A DNA stretch of 64,000 bases, taken from NCBI GenBank assembly GCA_020055645.1, contig CM034546.1, positions 84,568,001 through 84,632,000 on the forward strand, written 5' to 3'. This DNA is from Tomocerus qinae (lineage: Eukaryota > Arthropoda > Collembola > Entomobryomorpha > Tomoceridae). Every line of letters begins with the position of its first letter. Positions within the stretch are counted from its first letter, which is position 1. The position numbers were made by a program, and so were the translations under genes. The notes beneath the pieces are model-generated. The model made no database searches and was not told the DNA's origin. It saw only the letters and a list, made by a program, of their open reading frames with translations. This document shows positions 1 through 11,684 of this stretch, in pieces.

Positions 1-1034
1 TTCAAGCGTTTGATTCAAATCGTCCTGCCGAAATTCAAAAAGCGATTGTCACGGGAATAAGAAAACGGGGTTCCAGAAATTGCTCCAGGAGGGGTGGTGA
101 CCCAAAGGAAGAGTCTGGCGTAGACGCAAAAGGTACCTTGCTGTCATGGCCGTCTCTTCCTTGGGAATCTTCAAGATCTGCTTGGAAAGTAATTCTTTTA
201 TTTTTCGCAAAACTTTAATTGTTTTAAATATGATGAGTGGCTATTACTAAAGTTGTAATGTCGTTTAGGTACCCTTCATCTATCGCGGAGACCTAATTCC
301 CGAAAACGGCTACGTATTCTACGATGTTGAGAAATTGACTGTAAAAACCGAAGGAAAAGTCCATGAGCAAGTTGGGTCATGCATAGCGGTAGTTAATGAA
401 CAAAAAGATTTAATATTTTGGTGTTTTATTAAACCTGAAAAAGAAGTGTGCCAATACTTTAAAAGTATGACAGGAATTGATAAAATGAAATTGGAAATAG
501 GACTGCCATTGCAAACTGTAAGTAGGAAATTATCAGGGCTATAAATTCTATTAACTTATAAATACACATATTGGAACTAAATATCAAATATGATAATTGT
601 TGCAGGTATTGTTTTTTGTAAATCTGTGCTTTCAAGGGAATACCATAGTGGGTTATGATATGGAGAATGATCTCAAATGCATTGGGCAACCAACCGTTAC
701 TAGTAAAGATGACCTGTCTGAATATTTCTTCGAAAAGAAATCAGCCCCAAATTCGAACAAAGCAATCCAAGAGAAATACTCATTAAAGGATTTAAACTAT
801 CATTTCTTCAAGACAGACATCCAATGCAGTCTTCACTCTGCAATAATTGATGCAAGGACAACAAGAGACCTTTGGGTTAAAAAAAAGGAGCTTATCGTTA
901 CTCAGCCTGTATTCATGGAAAATGTTGCTAGATCCGCCAAGAAATCGTTTGTGTTTGACAAAACTGATGTCTGCAAATGTCCTAACACCAAAGCAAACAA
1001 GAAGCGCACGAATCCATTGTATTTCCCCAATTAA
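1..1034 (+). CDS. DEDDh 3'-5' exonuclease domain (REXO4/ISG20/AEN-like), 3' part of gene
   Basis: Three exons join in phase 0: 3-188 (5' end outside the window), 269-517 and 606-1034, with GT-AG introns 189-268 and 518-605. The product resembles the RNA exonuclease 4 / ISG20 group, metal-dependent enzymes that trim RNA or DNA from the 3' end. Catalytic residues are visible in order: FYDVE (Asp and Glu of motif I), GYDMENDLK (motif II Asp) and HSAIIDAR (motif III, His five before Asp), so the active site looks intact. The first exon, with DPKEESGVDAKG, is low complexity and uninformative. The C-terminus is a lysine-rich tail ending at a TAA, and an AATAAA lies about 30 bases downstream. It appears to be a host gene; the missing 5' end prevents naming the orthologue. 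Confidence 0.75.
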
Positions 1035-1554
1035 TTTTTTCTCAGGCTACCTCTGATTGCGCGGAAATAAACTAATTAAATCTATTATCTGTAAATAATA
1101 ATTGACCATTACAAGTAATTATAAGTACTAATAATTATTATTAATATAAAATTATTGGCATTATTAGTAATAATAACAAGTATGTAGGCAGTATTGAAAG
1201 TTCTAGGTGACGCGGGAATAAATCAAATATTGATCCCAATTTTGATTCTTAATGATTGAATTATAATTGGCTTATTGATTAAATAATGAATATAGGTGAC
1301 AATAATTTTTTAAAAAGTGATGGATTTCAGAATTTGTTATTACAGTGAGCAGATATTAAACCATTTGGTAAATTAAGTCATATTTATTATGCTACAATCA
1401 CATTTCGGTTAAACAGGGATACATAAAGTACTACTAATTAGGCTTAAGGTAATAATTAATATTACAACTAACTTCATTACAATAAATGCAATAGTATATT
1501 TCAATTCCATTTCTATTGTATATATTCTATTAATTGTATTTTTTCCTCAAGAAC
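1035..1554. other. AT-rich intergenic stretch, no gene seen
   Basis: The stretch holds the 3' flank of the exonuclease gene (AATAAA near 1066) and AT-rich sequence with many ATTAAT/AATAAT runs. No open frame of note and no clear terminal repeat for the neighbouring P-like element was found by eye. Confidence 0.5.
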
Positions 1555-4500
1555 TTATTGATTGCGTAACTCACGTCTAGTTTGATTCCACGATTTAGAA
1601 AGCTTTACACAGTCATTCTTGTCCTTTACCAAACGAAACAATATGATACGTAAATATTTAACCAAAATGTTTTTTCTGTGTTGACATTGATTATTATCTA
1701 GCCATTTCTTAACCAACGGAATTGAATTGTACATAGTTAGCATATTTGTTATTATATTAACACCGGTACAGGTAAGAGTCTTATTTAAAACCAAACGAAA
1801 AGACTTAGCGACATAAAAAAATACGTCAAAATGGCAAAGTGTCATTACAGATTTGAAATCTAGCTTACCCATATTTCTCTGACAAATTGAATAAGCCTTT
1901 TCAAAGCACAACATTTCACTTTTTGATGTCAAAGTGCTATTGTGTAACATATGCTTACAATTTCGGCATCCTGTCTTACTAAGGCTGTTTTTAATGCAAA
2001 AACTTCCAACATACATTGCAACCATTTTATTATGCTCATCAGTCTTAATTTCTTTTTCTTGTTTGGATTTAAATTCTGTAAAGAAATTTGTGTCTATACT
2101 TGTTTCTAAACTTCGACTACAACCTTCACTATTTTCGCGTTCCTCAGAAGGATTACCTGGGTTCGGAATAGGTATAATTAAACCATCATTAACATTATTA
2201 TTGTAATGTAATACATTTTCAGAAGACACCGATTTTCTTAAATCTGACAATGTTACTAGTGACGACAAAGAATTATTTTCGCAGTTAGAGTATTTTGACA
2301 CTTTTAAAGAACTATTGAATGTTAAAAAGCGAAAGTTTTCTCTAAATTGCCTTGCTGTAGGATTTTTGCACCAACCGCCTTTGGATCTGATTAATGAAAA
2401 AAAGTTTTCACAACAATCTTGTTGAATTTTCCGGGTATACACTTTTTTGTATCCACTGCATTCCAAATCCTTAACGATCATTTTAATCCCCACAAGCGTT
2501 ATCTCCAGACCTCTTAAAAAATCTGGGATTCCTTCTTTTGCCTTTGGTATTTCAATGGATTTAACCAAATTAATATATTTGTCAAATAAAAAACTATTTT
2601 CAAATATTTTGTTTGCACATTTAACCGGTTTAGGGTCTGTCAGTTTGGAAATATTACACAGATCAAACATTGTGTCGATATCTTTAACAAAAGCAGCAGT
2701 TGCTTTAGCTAATACATTAAGTCTCTTGCTTCTAATCATTGTCATCATGCCTGAATAAACTGAATGACTTAATATTTGCACTGCTAGCTTTACTTTCATC
2801 TTGCTAAAATCTTTAACATGCAAATGACCGTCAGTAAGTTTAGGTGCCATTCTCAATGTACATTTTCTATCTTTCTTGGCAAATTGATTAATGTACAGCC
2901 ATTTTATCAATTTTCTTTTTTTCCCTTTGCCAATAGCAAAACTATATTTCATTAAATTGTTTCGTATCAATTTGATTAGGTGAGGAATATCAAACACCAT
3001 AATAATTTTGCGAGTGTCTACCATAATGAATGGCCTTGCTGAAGAGATTCCCCACGCGCGATACAAACCCTGATTACAAAAACCCATGTCGCACACACAA
3101 CCACGCAATGACAAACCTAAGGATAAAACAGTGGTAATATTCTCCATAACAATATTTTTCAAGTTTTCAGTTGTTGTACTCGAGCAGGAAAAATAATATG
3201 AAAATGGTAATTTCCATTCACCATATAATCCTTGGACCATGAATACGAGGCACTCTGTGGCAAGTTCCAACTTTCGAAATCCCTTTCCCAAATCTGTTAT
3301 GCCTGTCAATCGGTCTTTGTTTCGGTCATATTCGAGTAATTCCTTAACAGAAACTTCATCCCACACCAGAATGCACTCCTTTTCTTCCTGTTTTAGGGCA
3401 CTAACTTTTTCCTTTACCGCTTCAACTAGTTGCTTATTTATTCCAACTTCAAAATTAAACTTCATTAACCAGAATTGAATGGTAGATACGCTTGGCAATT
3501 TAAACCCTGTTTGTAGAAGAGTCCTAAACATACACCATTATACAATTTATGATAAATCAAAGTAATAATAAACTAAGAAATGCGATATACAATTTTGTAC
3601 ATTTATAATTACTTGTATCCTTTTGAGCCGCAGGAGTAATATAAGGTCATAGCAGTAGACTTTTCTTCTTCTGTGTAAAAATGACTTCCTTTGTGTTGAT
3701 AGCGTTTTACTTGAGATATAATAATGTCTTTCATTCTAGGGTTCTTTTGAAATATTGATTCCAATTCCTGGTGCAGTGTTTGATTCTTTTTTAATCGCGT
3801 CTGTAGTCGAAGTTTAGATTGCCTACACTGTCGTAGACGTTTTTTTAAACTCATATCTTTGCCATCAATTGTGTCCAATCGTCTAGGTTTTACAGTATAT
3901 TTGGAGGCTGTCTTACAGTAACAGGAATTTTCGGATGAATTAATCGATGGTTTTGGTAGAATTTTTCTGCGGATATTACGTATTGTAATTAGTCCTTTTA
4001 ATAAGAAATCATAGATAGACGTGTCGAATGTTAGAAAAGTACCTGTATATTTTGTGAGAGGGAGGAGTATTTTCCTTATTAATCGGAGACTGCATTTGAC
4101 CATGTGGACATTGGGTGGATGGAGCCGAGGGATACGCCACTGCTGTACATTGCAGGGCCATTCCACTAGTATTCGGAGACAAATGGTATGGTTTCAAAGG
4201 CTGTAGAAGGCTGAAATAAAAAACAAAATTATTTAATTTTCCACATCGAGGGTTAATTCAACAAATATTTTGTCGTTAGTGCATTAAATTATGATTTAAT
4301 ATTACGCATACTATTCATCACTGGTATCAAAAGTTTCTTTAGGAGAGGACCTCTGTCTGCTTGGACATTGGGTAATTGGAGGCGAGGGATACGCCACTGC
4401 TGTACATTGCAGGGCCATTCCACTAGTATTCGGAGACAAATGGTCTGGTTTCAAAGGTTGTAGAAGGCTGAAATAAAAAACAAAATTATTTAATTTTCCG

Positions 4501-5121
4501 CATCGAGGGTTAATTAAACAAATATTTTGTCGTTATTGCATTAAATTATGATTTAATATTACGTATACCATTGATCACTGGTATTAAAAATTCCATTAGA
4601 AGAGAACATCTGTCTCCTTGGATATTGGGTTTTTGGAGGTGAGGGATACGCCACTGCTGTGCCTTGCAGGGCCATTCCACTAGTATTTGGAGACAAATTG
4701 TTTATCCTCAAAGATTGCAGAGGACTGAAAATAAAAATAAAAACATTTAATTCCTTGTATTATAAGATGCCATAACAGATAGGTTATGTTACTTTAAAAA
4801 TCGATACGATGACATCGTTTTTCATTACCTGCGTGTTGACGTTGTCGACCCAATTTCGTTATTTATTGATAGCGGAGTAAAACTTTCATTGTTTGATGCA
4901 CTAAATGGAAGGGCTTTTTTCTTTAATCGACACATTACTTTTTGATCAGATGTAAAATGTCTGTCGCAAATAACACTTGAGGCTTTTAAATTTTGATCGG
5001 CGATATGAAGGATTTTCTTCCATTTTTCTCGACGTTCGGGTGTTTTTGGAAGTGTATAAAAATATGATTTACGAGAGCACGTTTCTAACACCCCGCAATA
5101 CAAGCACCTACGACTCCCCAT
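1555..5121 (-). CDS. P-element / THAP9-like transposase, six exons, apparently intact
   Basis: Exons on the minus strand are 5121-4829, 4724-4569, 4467-4312, 4210-4043, 3966-3613 and 3523-1555. All joins use GT-AG and preserve phase, giving 3096 nt, 1031 codons plus stop. Exon 1 is a THAP zinc finger of C2CH type: CLYC near residues 7-10, VICDRHF near residue 50. Exon 5 encodes a basic leucine-rich stretch, probably a coiled coil, followed by a helix-turn-helix-like region. Exon 6 carries the RNase H-like catalytic core: ILVWDEVSVKE (first Asp), GCVCDMGF (second Asp), VFDIPHLIKLIRNNL (typical P/THAP9 motif) and CCENFFSLIRSKGG with the candidate Glu. The family cuts and pastes DNA using GTP as cofactor. 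Exons 2, 3 and 4 are copies of each other, which is unusual (see the repeat entry). It could be a domesticated THAP9-like gene, but the transposon-rich setting favours an element. Terminal inverted repeats were not recognised. Confidence 0.82.
4043..4740 (-). repeat. Three tandem copies of a 257-bp exon-plus-intron unit inside the P-like gene
   Basis: Acceptor sites at 4724, 4467 and 4210 are exactly 257 bp apart, and donors of the first two copies (4569 and 4312) are also 257 bp apart. Each copy encodes a variant of LSPNTSGMALQ followed by TAVAYPS. Two copies are 156-nt exons (52 codons, same phase both sides), so tandem copying keeps the frame. The third uses a different downstream donor (CAG-GTACTT) to give 168 nt. 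Confidence 0.88.
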
Positions 5122-5353
5122 TTTATTTAAATTATAATTTATAGTTTTTTTCTCTCATTTCAGTTAAAAAGAATGATCTCTGAATGTAGTTGTAGCTGCT
5201 CAAGTGGGTCTTGTGGTTGTGTCTTGTTCTACTTGCCGCGGTGAAACTGTAAAGCATGTGGTCAATACTCAGCCTCCTCCTAATCTCCGCCTACAATGAC
5301 GTTGCTCATAATTTATTCATTGTCATTGGCTGTCGATTACCTAATAGTAATGC

Positions 5354-6255
5354 TTAAATTATGAGAGATGGTATCAACCTTAGCATAGACTTTGGGCATA
5401 TTAAGCTGTTCAGGCTTAATCTTAGTATATGCATTAATTTAATGATTTTACCCGGTACACAGTTCAACCCAAGTGTTAAACTAATTTCTACTTTCATTAG
5501 CAATTTGTACACTTCATTCTCACTTAATCTAAAAAAGTCTGAAGTTGTGAAAGTCTTCCACATACTCATTAACTCACTAGTTTCATTTTCATGACTCAAT
5601 GTAAATCTATCAATGAAACATTTTGCTATTTCTTCATTTGTGGACATAACAGCATTATCAACAGATAGTTCACGCACTAGAGTAGAGCTTACATTATTAT
5701 TAACTAAACTATTGTATGTTACCCAAAGATGGCTACTTTCTTTACTCTTGGAGAATTGAGTATAATAGTAATTATTTTTAGCGTTCTTAATAATAGCCGT
5801 AGTTTTATTTCTAAGTTTCTTATACATAGCTATTAGATTTTGGCCTTTTAATTTTATATACTTGTTTTTTCACATAATTTCTATAATGTATCAGCTTTTT
5901 GATTTGAATAGTAATCCAAGGTGCCGGCTTGGACTTGACACGACGAGTAACAATAGGCACATGCTCATTTATTATATCCATACACAGTGTATTAAACGTA
6001 TCAAGCATAGCCTCAGCACTTTCAGAGGAATCCAGAACAGACCACGGAATTTGTTCCAAGGCTGCCTTTAATTTATCATTATTTACGGCCTTATAATTAC
6101 GTGTTTTAATGCATTTAGAAGTGATAGAATATTTTGGTTTCTTGCGAACGCAATAGGTAATGTCATGGTCAGAGAAATCACAAGAAATGACACCTGCCTG
6201 TTGAATAAAGTCAGGTCTATTACAATAATGTGGTCTAACAAAGATGTTATGACAA
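5354..6255 (-). pseudogene. Non-LTR retrotransposon ORF2 fragment (endonuclease end to start of RT)
   Basis: Two overlapping minus-strand frames (6059-5820 extending up to about 6255, and 5827-5354) form a piece of a Jockey/CR1-type ORF2. The upstream part shows a SDHDITY motif typical of the C-terminal end of the AP-endonuclease. It is followed by the linker (AVNNDKLKAALEQIPW) and a stretch typical of the approach to the RT domain (SENEVYKLLM, LGLNCVPGKIIK). The element is broken by a frame change near 5823 and truncated before the RT catalytic motifs. No function is expected. Confidence 0.7.
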
Positions 6256-6960
6256 TACTACAACTTTTTTACGCTTATTTACAATCTTTGTATACGTAGG
6301 TTCATTTATAAATTGCTTAAGGTTCAGGGGTGGTTCAAAATTCGGGGAAATTCAATGAGAGGCAGGTAATGGGGAAGTATCTATGTCTACGATTTAAAAT
6401 ACACAGAGCCATAGGCATTTACTCTATGACAATACAGCAAAATGAATAGGGCATAAAAGGGACGATTTTTTTGGGAAACTTAGATCTAGTCCGAGAATAT
6501 TGGTCGTAGAGAAATAGTCAATTTATAGCAGTACTCGATTTTAGACACACGCTCAACGATTTTGGTTGTAATCTGAAAATGTCGATGTAAGTTATGTAGA
6601 TTATGTAAGTAGCTACCCACAGAGGTTTGGAATAAAAACGTTAAATTCAGAAAGGTTTCGTTCTATGTTACCCCCTTATCATATTAGTAACAGTAAAACA
6701 AGAAATGTCACGAAGTACCTATTACAACCACACAGTGCTAAAATTAAGAAAAGATATGAGAACTCTACCATTCCAACAACTAACCTTAATTAACAAAATG
6801 TATGACGAAAACTTAATTAGTTTTAACAATAATATTGTATTTAGAAAATAGGCATAATTAATTACATTAATTCTATCCTTTAAATTGTAACTGATTACTA
6901 TTTCAACTGTGAAGTTGCCAGTATCTTTTCGAAATAAAAACCAATCAATCAATCAATCAA
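6256..6960 (+). other. Possible 3' end of another retroelement, ending in (ATCA)n
   Basis: A frame of about 55 codons runs from about 6625 with the peptide SERFRSMLPPYHISNS and ends in TAA near 6795. An AATAAA follows near 6930, and an ATCA microsatellite (about 6941-6960) ends the block, as in many non-LTR 3' tails. The peptide was not recognised, so this is only a suggestion. Confidence 0.3.
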
Positions 6961-7679
6961 CCTTGTATCAAATACCCTCAACCTTTGAGTTAAAAACCAC
7001 CCTCGCTAACTAGAGTGCATTATCTACACAAAGGGGTTGTTTAAAGTTTCTACTCAGCACTTGAGTAAAGTTTACCCAATAGTTGAATAAACGATCACTT
7101 AATAGTTGATTAAAATTAAATCAACAAAAGTAAAGTGTGTAAGTTGCCCTTTAACCAACATATATCTTTCAATTTAAATACCCGAATTTGGAATTAAGGG
7201 AATGCCCGATATTTAATAATTTGTTCTAAAGTCATATTTGAATCTTATAAGCATAATTATTCTTTATTTTACCCATTGTTATCAGGGGCATTTTTATAAT
7301 TAATCGTCACAGTAAACCGGTTCGTTGTGGAAATTGATATTACAGTTATGCCAATGAATGAATACAATGCCTTTAATCGACTAAAAGTTATAAAAAAGAT
7401 GAAAGAAACCCACTACTTGCCGAGGCCAAACAGCATTGTGCCAAACTTAGTGCTAGGAAGAAATCGGTTATGCAAGGAAGTTAAGCTATATGGATAGATG
7501 AAAATCTACAAAATTTTTTATATTAGAGCAATGTATTAAGTGGGGCAACATATTAAAAGAATTATTTGATAAGTAGCCAAACTAGGGGCAAATACACCAA
7601 TACCAATTGGGGCAAATTCGACCCTTTTGTTCATAAACTTAAAATATTTTCGGAAACATTTTGGTTTTGTGGTGTCAGG
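6961..7679. other. No gene seen
   Basis: AT-rich sequence without a credible open frame, tandem repeat or splice-connected exon. Confidence 0.4.
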
Positions 7680-7900
7680 TAGTTAAGTTTCGGGTGGGTA
7701 GTTTTCGGGTGTCAGTTGGTTAGGTTTCGGGTGACGGGCAGGGTGGGTAGGTTTTGGCCATTGTCGGCTCTCGGGTGGGCTGCCGGCTGCCGTCGGGTAT
7801 TTAGTGAGTTTCCGCTGTCGGGGAATCGGGTGGGTAGGTTTCGGTTGACGGGTGGCCTGCCGTAAGGGATCGGATAAGTAAGGTGAGCCCAACTTCATGT
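7680..7900 (+). repeat. Degenerate G-rich repeat
   Basis: Imperfect repetition of GGGTGGGTAGGTTTCGGGTG-like units over about 200 bp. Runs of three Gs recur on the plus strand, so G-quadruplex formation is possible. The minus-strand proline-rich reading frame is a by-product of composition. A similar but distinct G-rich stretch occurs near 47880-48030. Confidence 0.6.
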
Positions 7901-7927
7901 GCTAAATTCAGTACATGGAGGTATGTG

Positions 7928-7965
7928 TTGGGGTACATTATTGAAAACATTAATTAGAATTGTGT
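7928..7965 (+). repeat. Fragment of the hairpin family seen at 15926-16089
   Basis: The sequence GGGGTACATTATTGAAAACA and what follows matches the outer end of the right arm of the 15926-16089 hairpin with few differences. Only this half is present. Confidence 0.55.
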
Positions 7966-8242
7966 AAGCAGTTCTAGATGCAAATTGCATACGACAAACG
8001 CGATGATTGAGAGGATAAACACAACGATTTCCTCCTAATTATTAAAATTTTACTACAGTATGAGTATGTAGATGTAAGGATTTAACAACTATTCTCGGTA
8101 TTCGCATATCTTCTTATATATACTACAGATAGGTAAAGTAAAATAAATGTTGAATGTGTTTGGATGCTAGGACACGGTAGAACTTGTCACGCTGGCTACA
8201 CAGTCTTCTGACGTAAAGTATTCTGAGAAGGTGACAATAATC

Positions 8243-9161
8243 ATGGAGGCCGGGAATAGCCACAAAATGAGGTAATTGTATTATATTTACTGTCCCCTCT
8301 GTAGTAATCGGAATTTACTGTGTTACAAATCTTGTTATAACGTCACATAAATATTTGGGAATGAAAAACTATCTACATCTAGCCGTTGCCATTATTACAA
8401 GTAATAAGAAATGAAGATTCTTCTAAAAGCACAACCATTCCTATTGGTGTACAAAGTGTTTGGATGTAATCATCGATATTTTAGCATGACTTTTCATTTT
8501 TTTTAGCAACTATCTCGGAGAAAGGATTATTCGGGAGCCGAGTCCAATCATTGGAATCAATTGGAGCAATCCCAACTACGTGATGGGGGCTGAACTGAAA
8601 GTGCTGATTGAGAGTGTGGAGTGTGACGACGGGGAAGTCTCTGCCTCCATTATCGAGGCGGGAGACGAAACGCGGCGATGGAGGATCTACAGACAACTGC
8701 GGGGTCTGGAGGAGGAGAACGAGGTCGTGGATTTTACTGGGGCCTCCTTATCGTCACTAACCAGCACCTATGGCAAGTCCCTCTACATGACCGAGATGCG
8801 GGAGAACGTCAAGATCATGTGCAGAGTCGTCGCTCCCACCTGCATCCCTTGTCGTTCTCATGCCCAGAGTGAATCTATGGTGGATACACCGGAAGTGGTG
8901 GACAAAGTGTTCTTGATAGACTACGCCAGGTACCAGAAGAAAGTGGACGTCTCCCGCTTGCATCTTCTGGTTGAGCCCAATTTGTACCTCCACCCGCCCC
9001 TTGCCGTCAGAATGAAGCTAACCCACGAAGCATCAGATCTCGACAGATTGACGAAGAGGTTGAGAGGTCAAAGGAGGGAAATCAAAATTACAGCTGTAGA
9101 GATAAGGACATCGCATTATGGAAGAGTCATGGAGACCTGGATAGAAGCCGAATTTATTTGA
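8243..9161 (+). CDS. Two-exon gene, 227-residue protein, possibly Tudor-like
   Basis: Exon 1 is 8243-8271 (ATG in context AATCATGG, nine codons plus two bases) and exon 2 is 8507-9161. The donor is AG-GTAATT, the acceptor is a T-run followed by TTTTTTTAG, and the joined codon AGC keeps the frame through to TGA. Exon 2 is clearly richer in G+C than its surroundings, as expected of a host exon. The stretch VFLIDYARYQKKVDVSRL (about residues 140-160) followed by LHPPLAVRMKL resembles the core of a Tudor domain (F-x-DYG-x3-V...L..L, then a proline-rich loop and AVRC-like strand), but the usual Gly after DY is Ala. Tudor proteins bind methylated Arg or Lys, often in germline RNP granules. The family call is tentative; the gene structure is better supported. 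Confidence 0.62.
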
Positions 9162-9599
9162 TTCCTGATACTTTGCCTACTCTTAGGAAACTCTCATAAT
9201 ATCTATAATATAGCCAAGCATTTCGGAAGATATTTGATCAGGTATACTATACTTATTTATAATTAATTAAACTCTGTTAAAACCAAACCGTATTTCTTGC
9301 CTATCTGAGAAATATTAATAGAGACTAGATGAATTTTATTTTGTAGCAGGAAGAGTTGATCAATTTGATTTTTGTAAAATAAAACGTTACTCTATAATTT
9401 TATTTTCAATTATGGTAGGCTGCCTGTTATGTGCAAGATCATCCATGTACGGTCTAGGTAGGTATTCTATAAGTACACCATTAAACTCAAGATGCCTCTA
9501 TTACAAGATGAAGGCATAGAGGGATATTTATTTTTCGATTTTGTACCCAATTCGAATTCCACATATTGCCACACAGAGGTAGGCACCCAAGCCATGCAA
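9162..9599. other. 3' flank of the 227-residue gene, no gene seen
   Basis: AT-rich sequence with AATAAAA-type signals near 9380 and no credible open frame. Confidence 0.4.
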
Positions 9600-9830
9600 C
9601 CATGGTTATTTGGTTTGGGTGCCTACATCCAACCCAGTGCTGATCTCTATGGAAAATGAAAAGTGGTATGCGAGCTCACCAATGACGTCATTTTCACCAA
9701 TGACGTCACAACGTATTTTAAATGTCAACCCCCGAGGGGTGGCCTGATTGTTCCGAAACCCCAATAGATTGATTTTATATGCCATTCCTTTTCAGTAAAT
9801 TATATTCTATTTTCATTGCCTACATCTCTG
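9600..9830 (+). repeat. Dispersed repeat, copy 1 (other copy 48455-48680), with TGACGTCA sites
   Basis: Shares with 48455-48680, in the same orientation, the blocks GGAAAATGAAAAGTGG, a TGACGTCA-containing stretch, CCCCGAGGGG- or CCCCAAGTGGGG-like palindromes, TTCCGAA(A)CCC and TGCCATTCCTTTTC. This copy has two perfect CREB/ATF-type palindromes TGACGTCA (about 9683 and 9702); another TGACGTCA lies near 9884. Confidence 0.6.
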
Positions 9831-10679
9831 TGGTAGTAAGTAGAATACATAGTTATATCAAAGAGAGATGGGAAATTGAAATTGTGACGTCACATTTCAT
9901 TTCTGTCTTGATCCTTGGTTTATCCTAACAAGCTGTTTTCGTCAATTGATTAAGAGCTGACTTTGGAAGTCGCGGAGAGGGAAGGACGAACAATGCATTG
10001 GTTGGTATACGGGAGTGCAAAATTCACTCCTAGCAGGTTTGTTGTCGTTGCCGCAGGCTTCAGAAATGCATTATTCATTCGTTCCCTCCACTCTTTTTTA
10101 CAACCAATAAGTGAAAAGTGGTGGTAATGATATGTCAGGTAGAAATGAGACAACTGCATGAAAATTGAAATAACACAGGCAGATACAGCATTTCCAATCT
10201 ACCCTTTCCAAAATCTATTGTAGAATACGATTGGGAGCAAAAATCAGGGAAACCCCCTCTATGTCTCCACCTTGTAATGGCGTTGCTATAGAGTGACAAA
10301 TTCGAGGCATTTTGATTAAACTACTACTGAAAAAGGCTTCAATTTTTCATGTACTTCTTTTTTTCACTTCAAGTTTGGTAATATTATTTTCTTCCGCTTA
10401 CATATTCACTTCATTTATTATCCTTTTATTTATCATTCTATTTAATTGAGTAAATTGAAAATAAGGAAAATGTTTTTTGCATAAATCATATATTTAGCCT
10501 AAAGGCCACTTTAGACTCATTCTATTCCTATCGTTGTCATATCATATTATTAACAGTTTCGAGTGGTGTTCCCAGCAACACTTTACACTATTTTTTAGAT
10601 AGTCATGTTTGCATTGCATTTTTCTATCGTCTTCGTGTATCATTCAAACGTCAAATCGAAGGTATAAAGTGATAAAATA
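9831..10679. other. No gene seen
   Basis: AT-rich sequence. The short minus-strand frame near 9950-10159 has no recognisable domain and no supporting signals. Confidence 0.4.
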
Positions 10680-11092
10680 GTAGTAATCAAAAGTAAAATC
10701 GAATCGGATTTGATTTAGATTCAGATTGAAGAAAATGGATCAAATCCAACATAGCTTTTGAGTGCTCTGATTAAAATAATTTGACAACTACGACGATTCA
10801 ATAACAAAAGTAATGATATTCTACAGTTTAGCCAAGGTGAGTGAAATTGTCATGGTAATTGTCCCCAAAACAATTTCACTCACTTCCGATGACTTGGCTG
10901 ATTCCGCACTTTAACACTACAACCTGCGATTTTCCAACCAAAATCTTTCTAATCCGAATCTAAATCGTCCCAGGAGACGATTCGAAAAATTCCGATGAGA
11001 ACGATACGATTTTCTTGTTCGCGCATGAGCAGACGCAGTTTTGATGCAAAAAAGTAAATCAAATCGTATTCGATTCTACTTTTGATTACTAC
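10680..11092. mobile_element. Foldback MITE with TA target duplication
   Basis: The ends are inverted copies: GTAGTAATCAAAAGTA at 10680 and its reverse complement ending at 11092, each flanked by TA (10678-10679 and 11093-11094). The arms continue inward through a TCGAATCGGATTTGATTTA-like stretch, and a second inner inverted repeat (CCAAGGTGAGTGAAATTG near 10832; CAATTTCACTCACTTCCGAT near 10869) makes most of it self-complementary. TA duplication suggests mobilisation by a Tc1/mariner-class transposase. There is no coding capacity. Confidence 0.78.
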
Positions 11093-11684
11093 TAATGACG
11101 AAAGACACAGAGGCTGGCACTCCCACTACAGTATATCCGTAACTGTGGCAACTAAATGAGCTTGTCAGTCGAAAAACGTCCTATAATTTGTTGCCAAAAA
11201 TAAATAAAAATGTAACTAAGGACTTTTATTAGAAATCTAAACAATTTTTAACCCTTACACTCGGGTGTTAGGGTTAGCATAGGCCCTTTGGGAATTGTGT
11301 TGTGTACCATACACACTTACACATGAAATCGTTAAATCATTAATTGAATCTTTACTGTTAATAACCACTTATCATAATTTTTAGAATTGCGAATTAAATA
11401 GTAGTCATGGAATATAACAAAGGTTTCTCCAAGGGGAAATTCGTTAACTAAATAATTCTGCCATTTTCCAGTTGAAAAATAATATCGTGATTAATAATGG
11501 GAATAAACATTCAAACGCAGATTAATATTATTATACCATTGCTAATAGATGAATTTATCACAATCACAATCCTCCTGACATTATATTGAATGCTAAATAA
11601 CGTAACGGTAAACTAAACGTAACAAAGCGGACAAGTGTATCTACATGATAGTAATAACAACATAACAAATAATATAGTTAGATT

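Noticed and set aside
7683-7898. Proline-rich minus-strand frame
   Set aside because: Compositional result of the G-rich repeat; no flanking exon signals.
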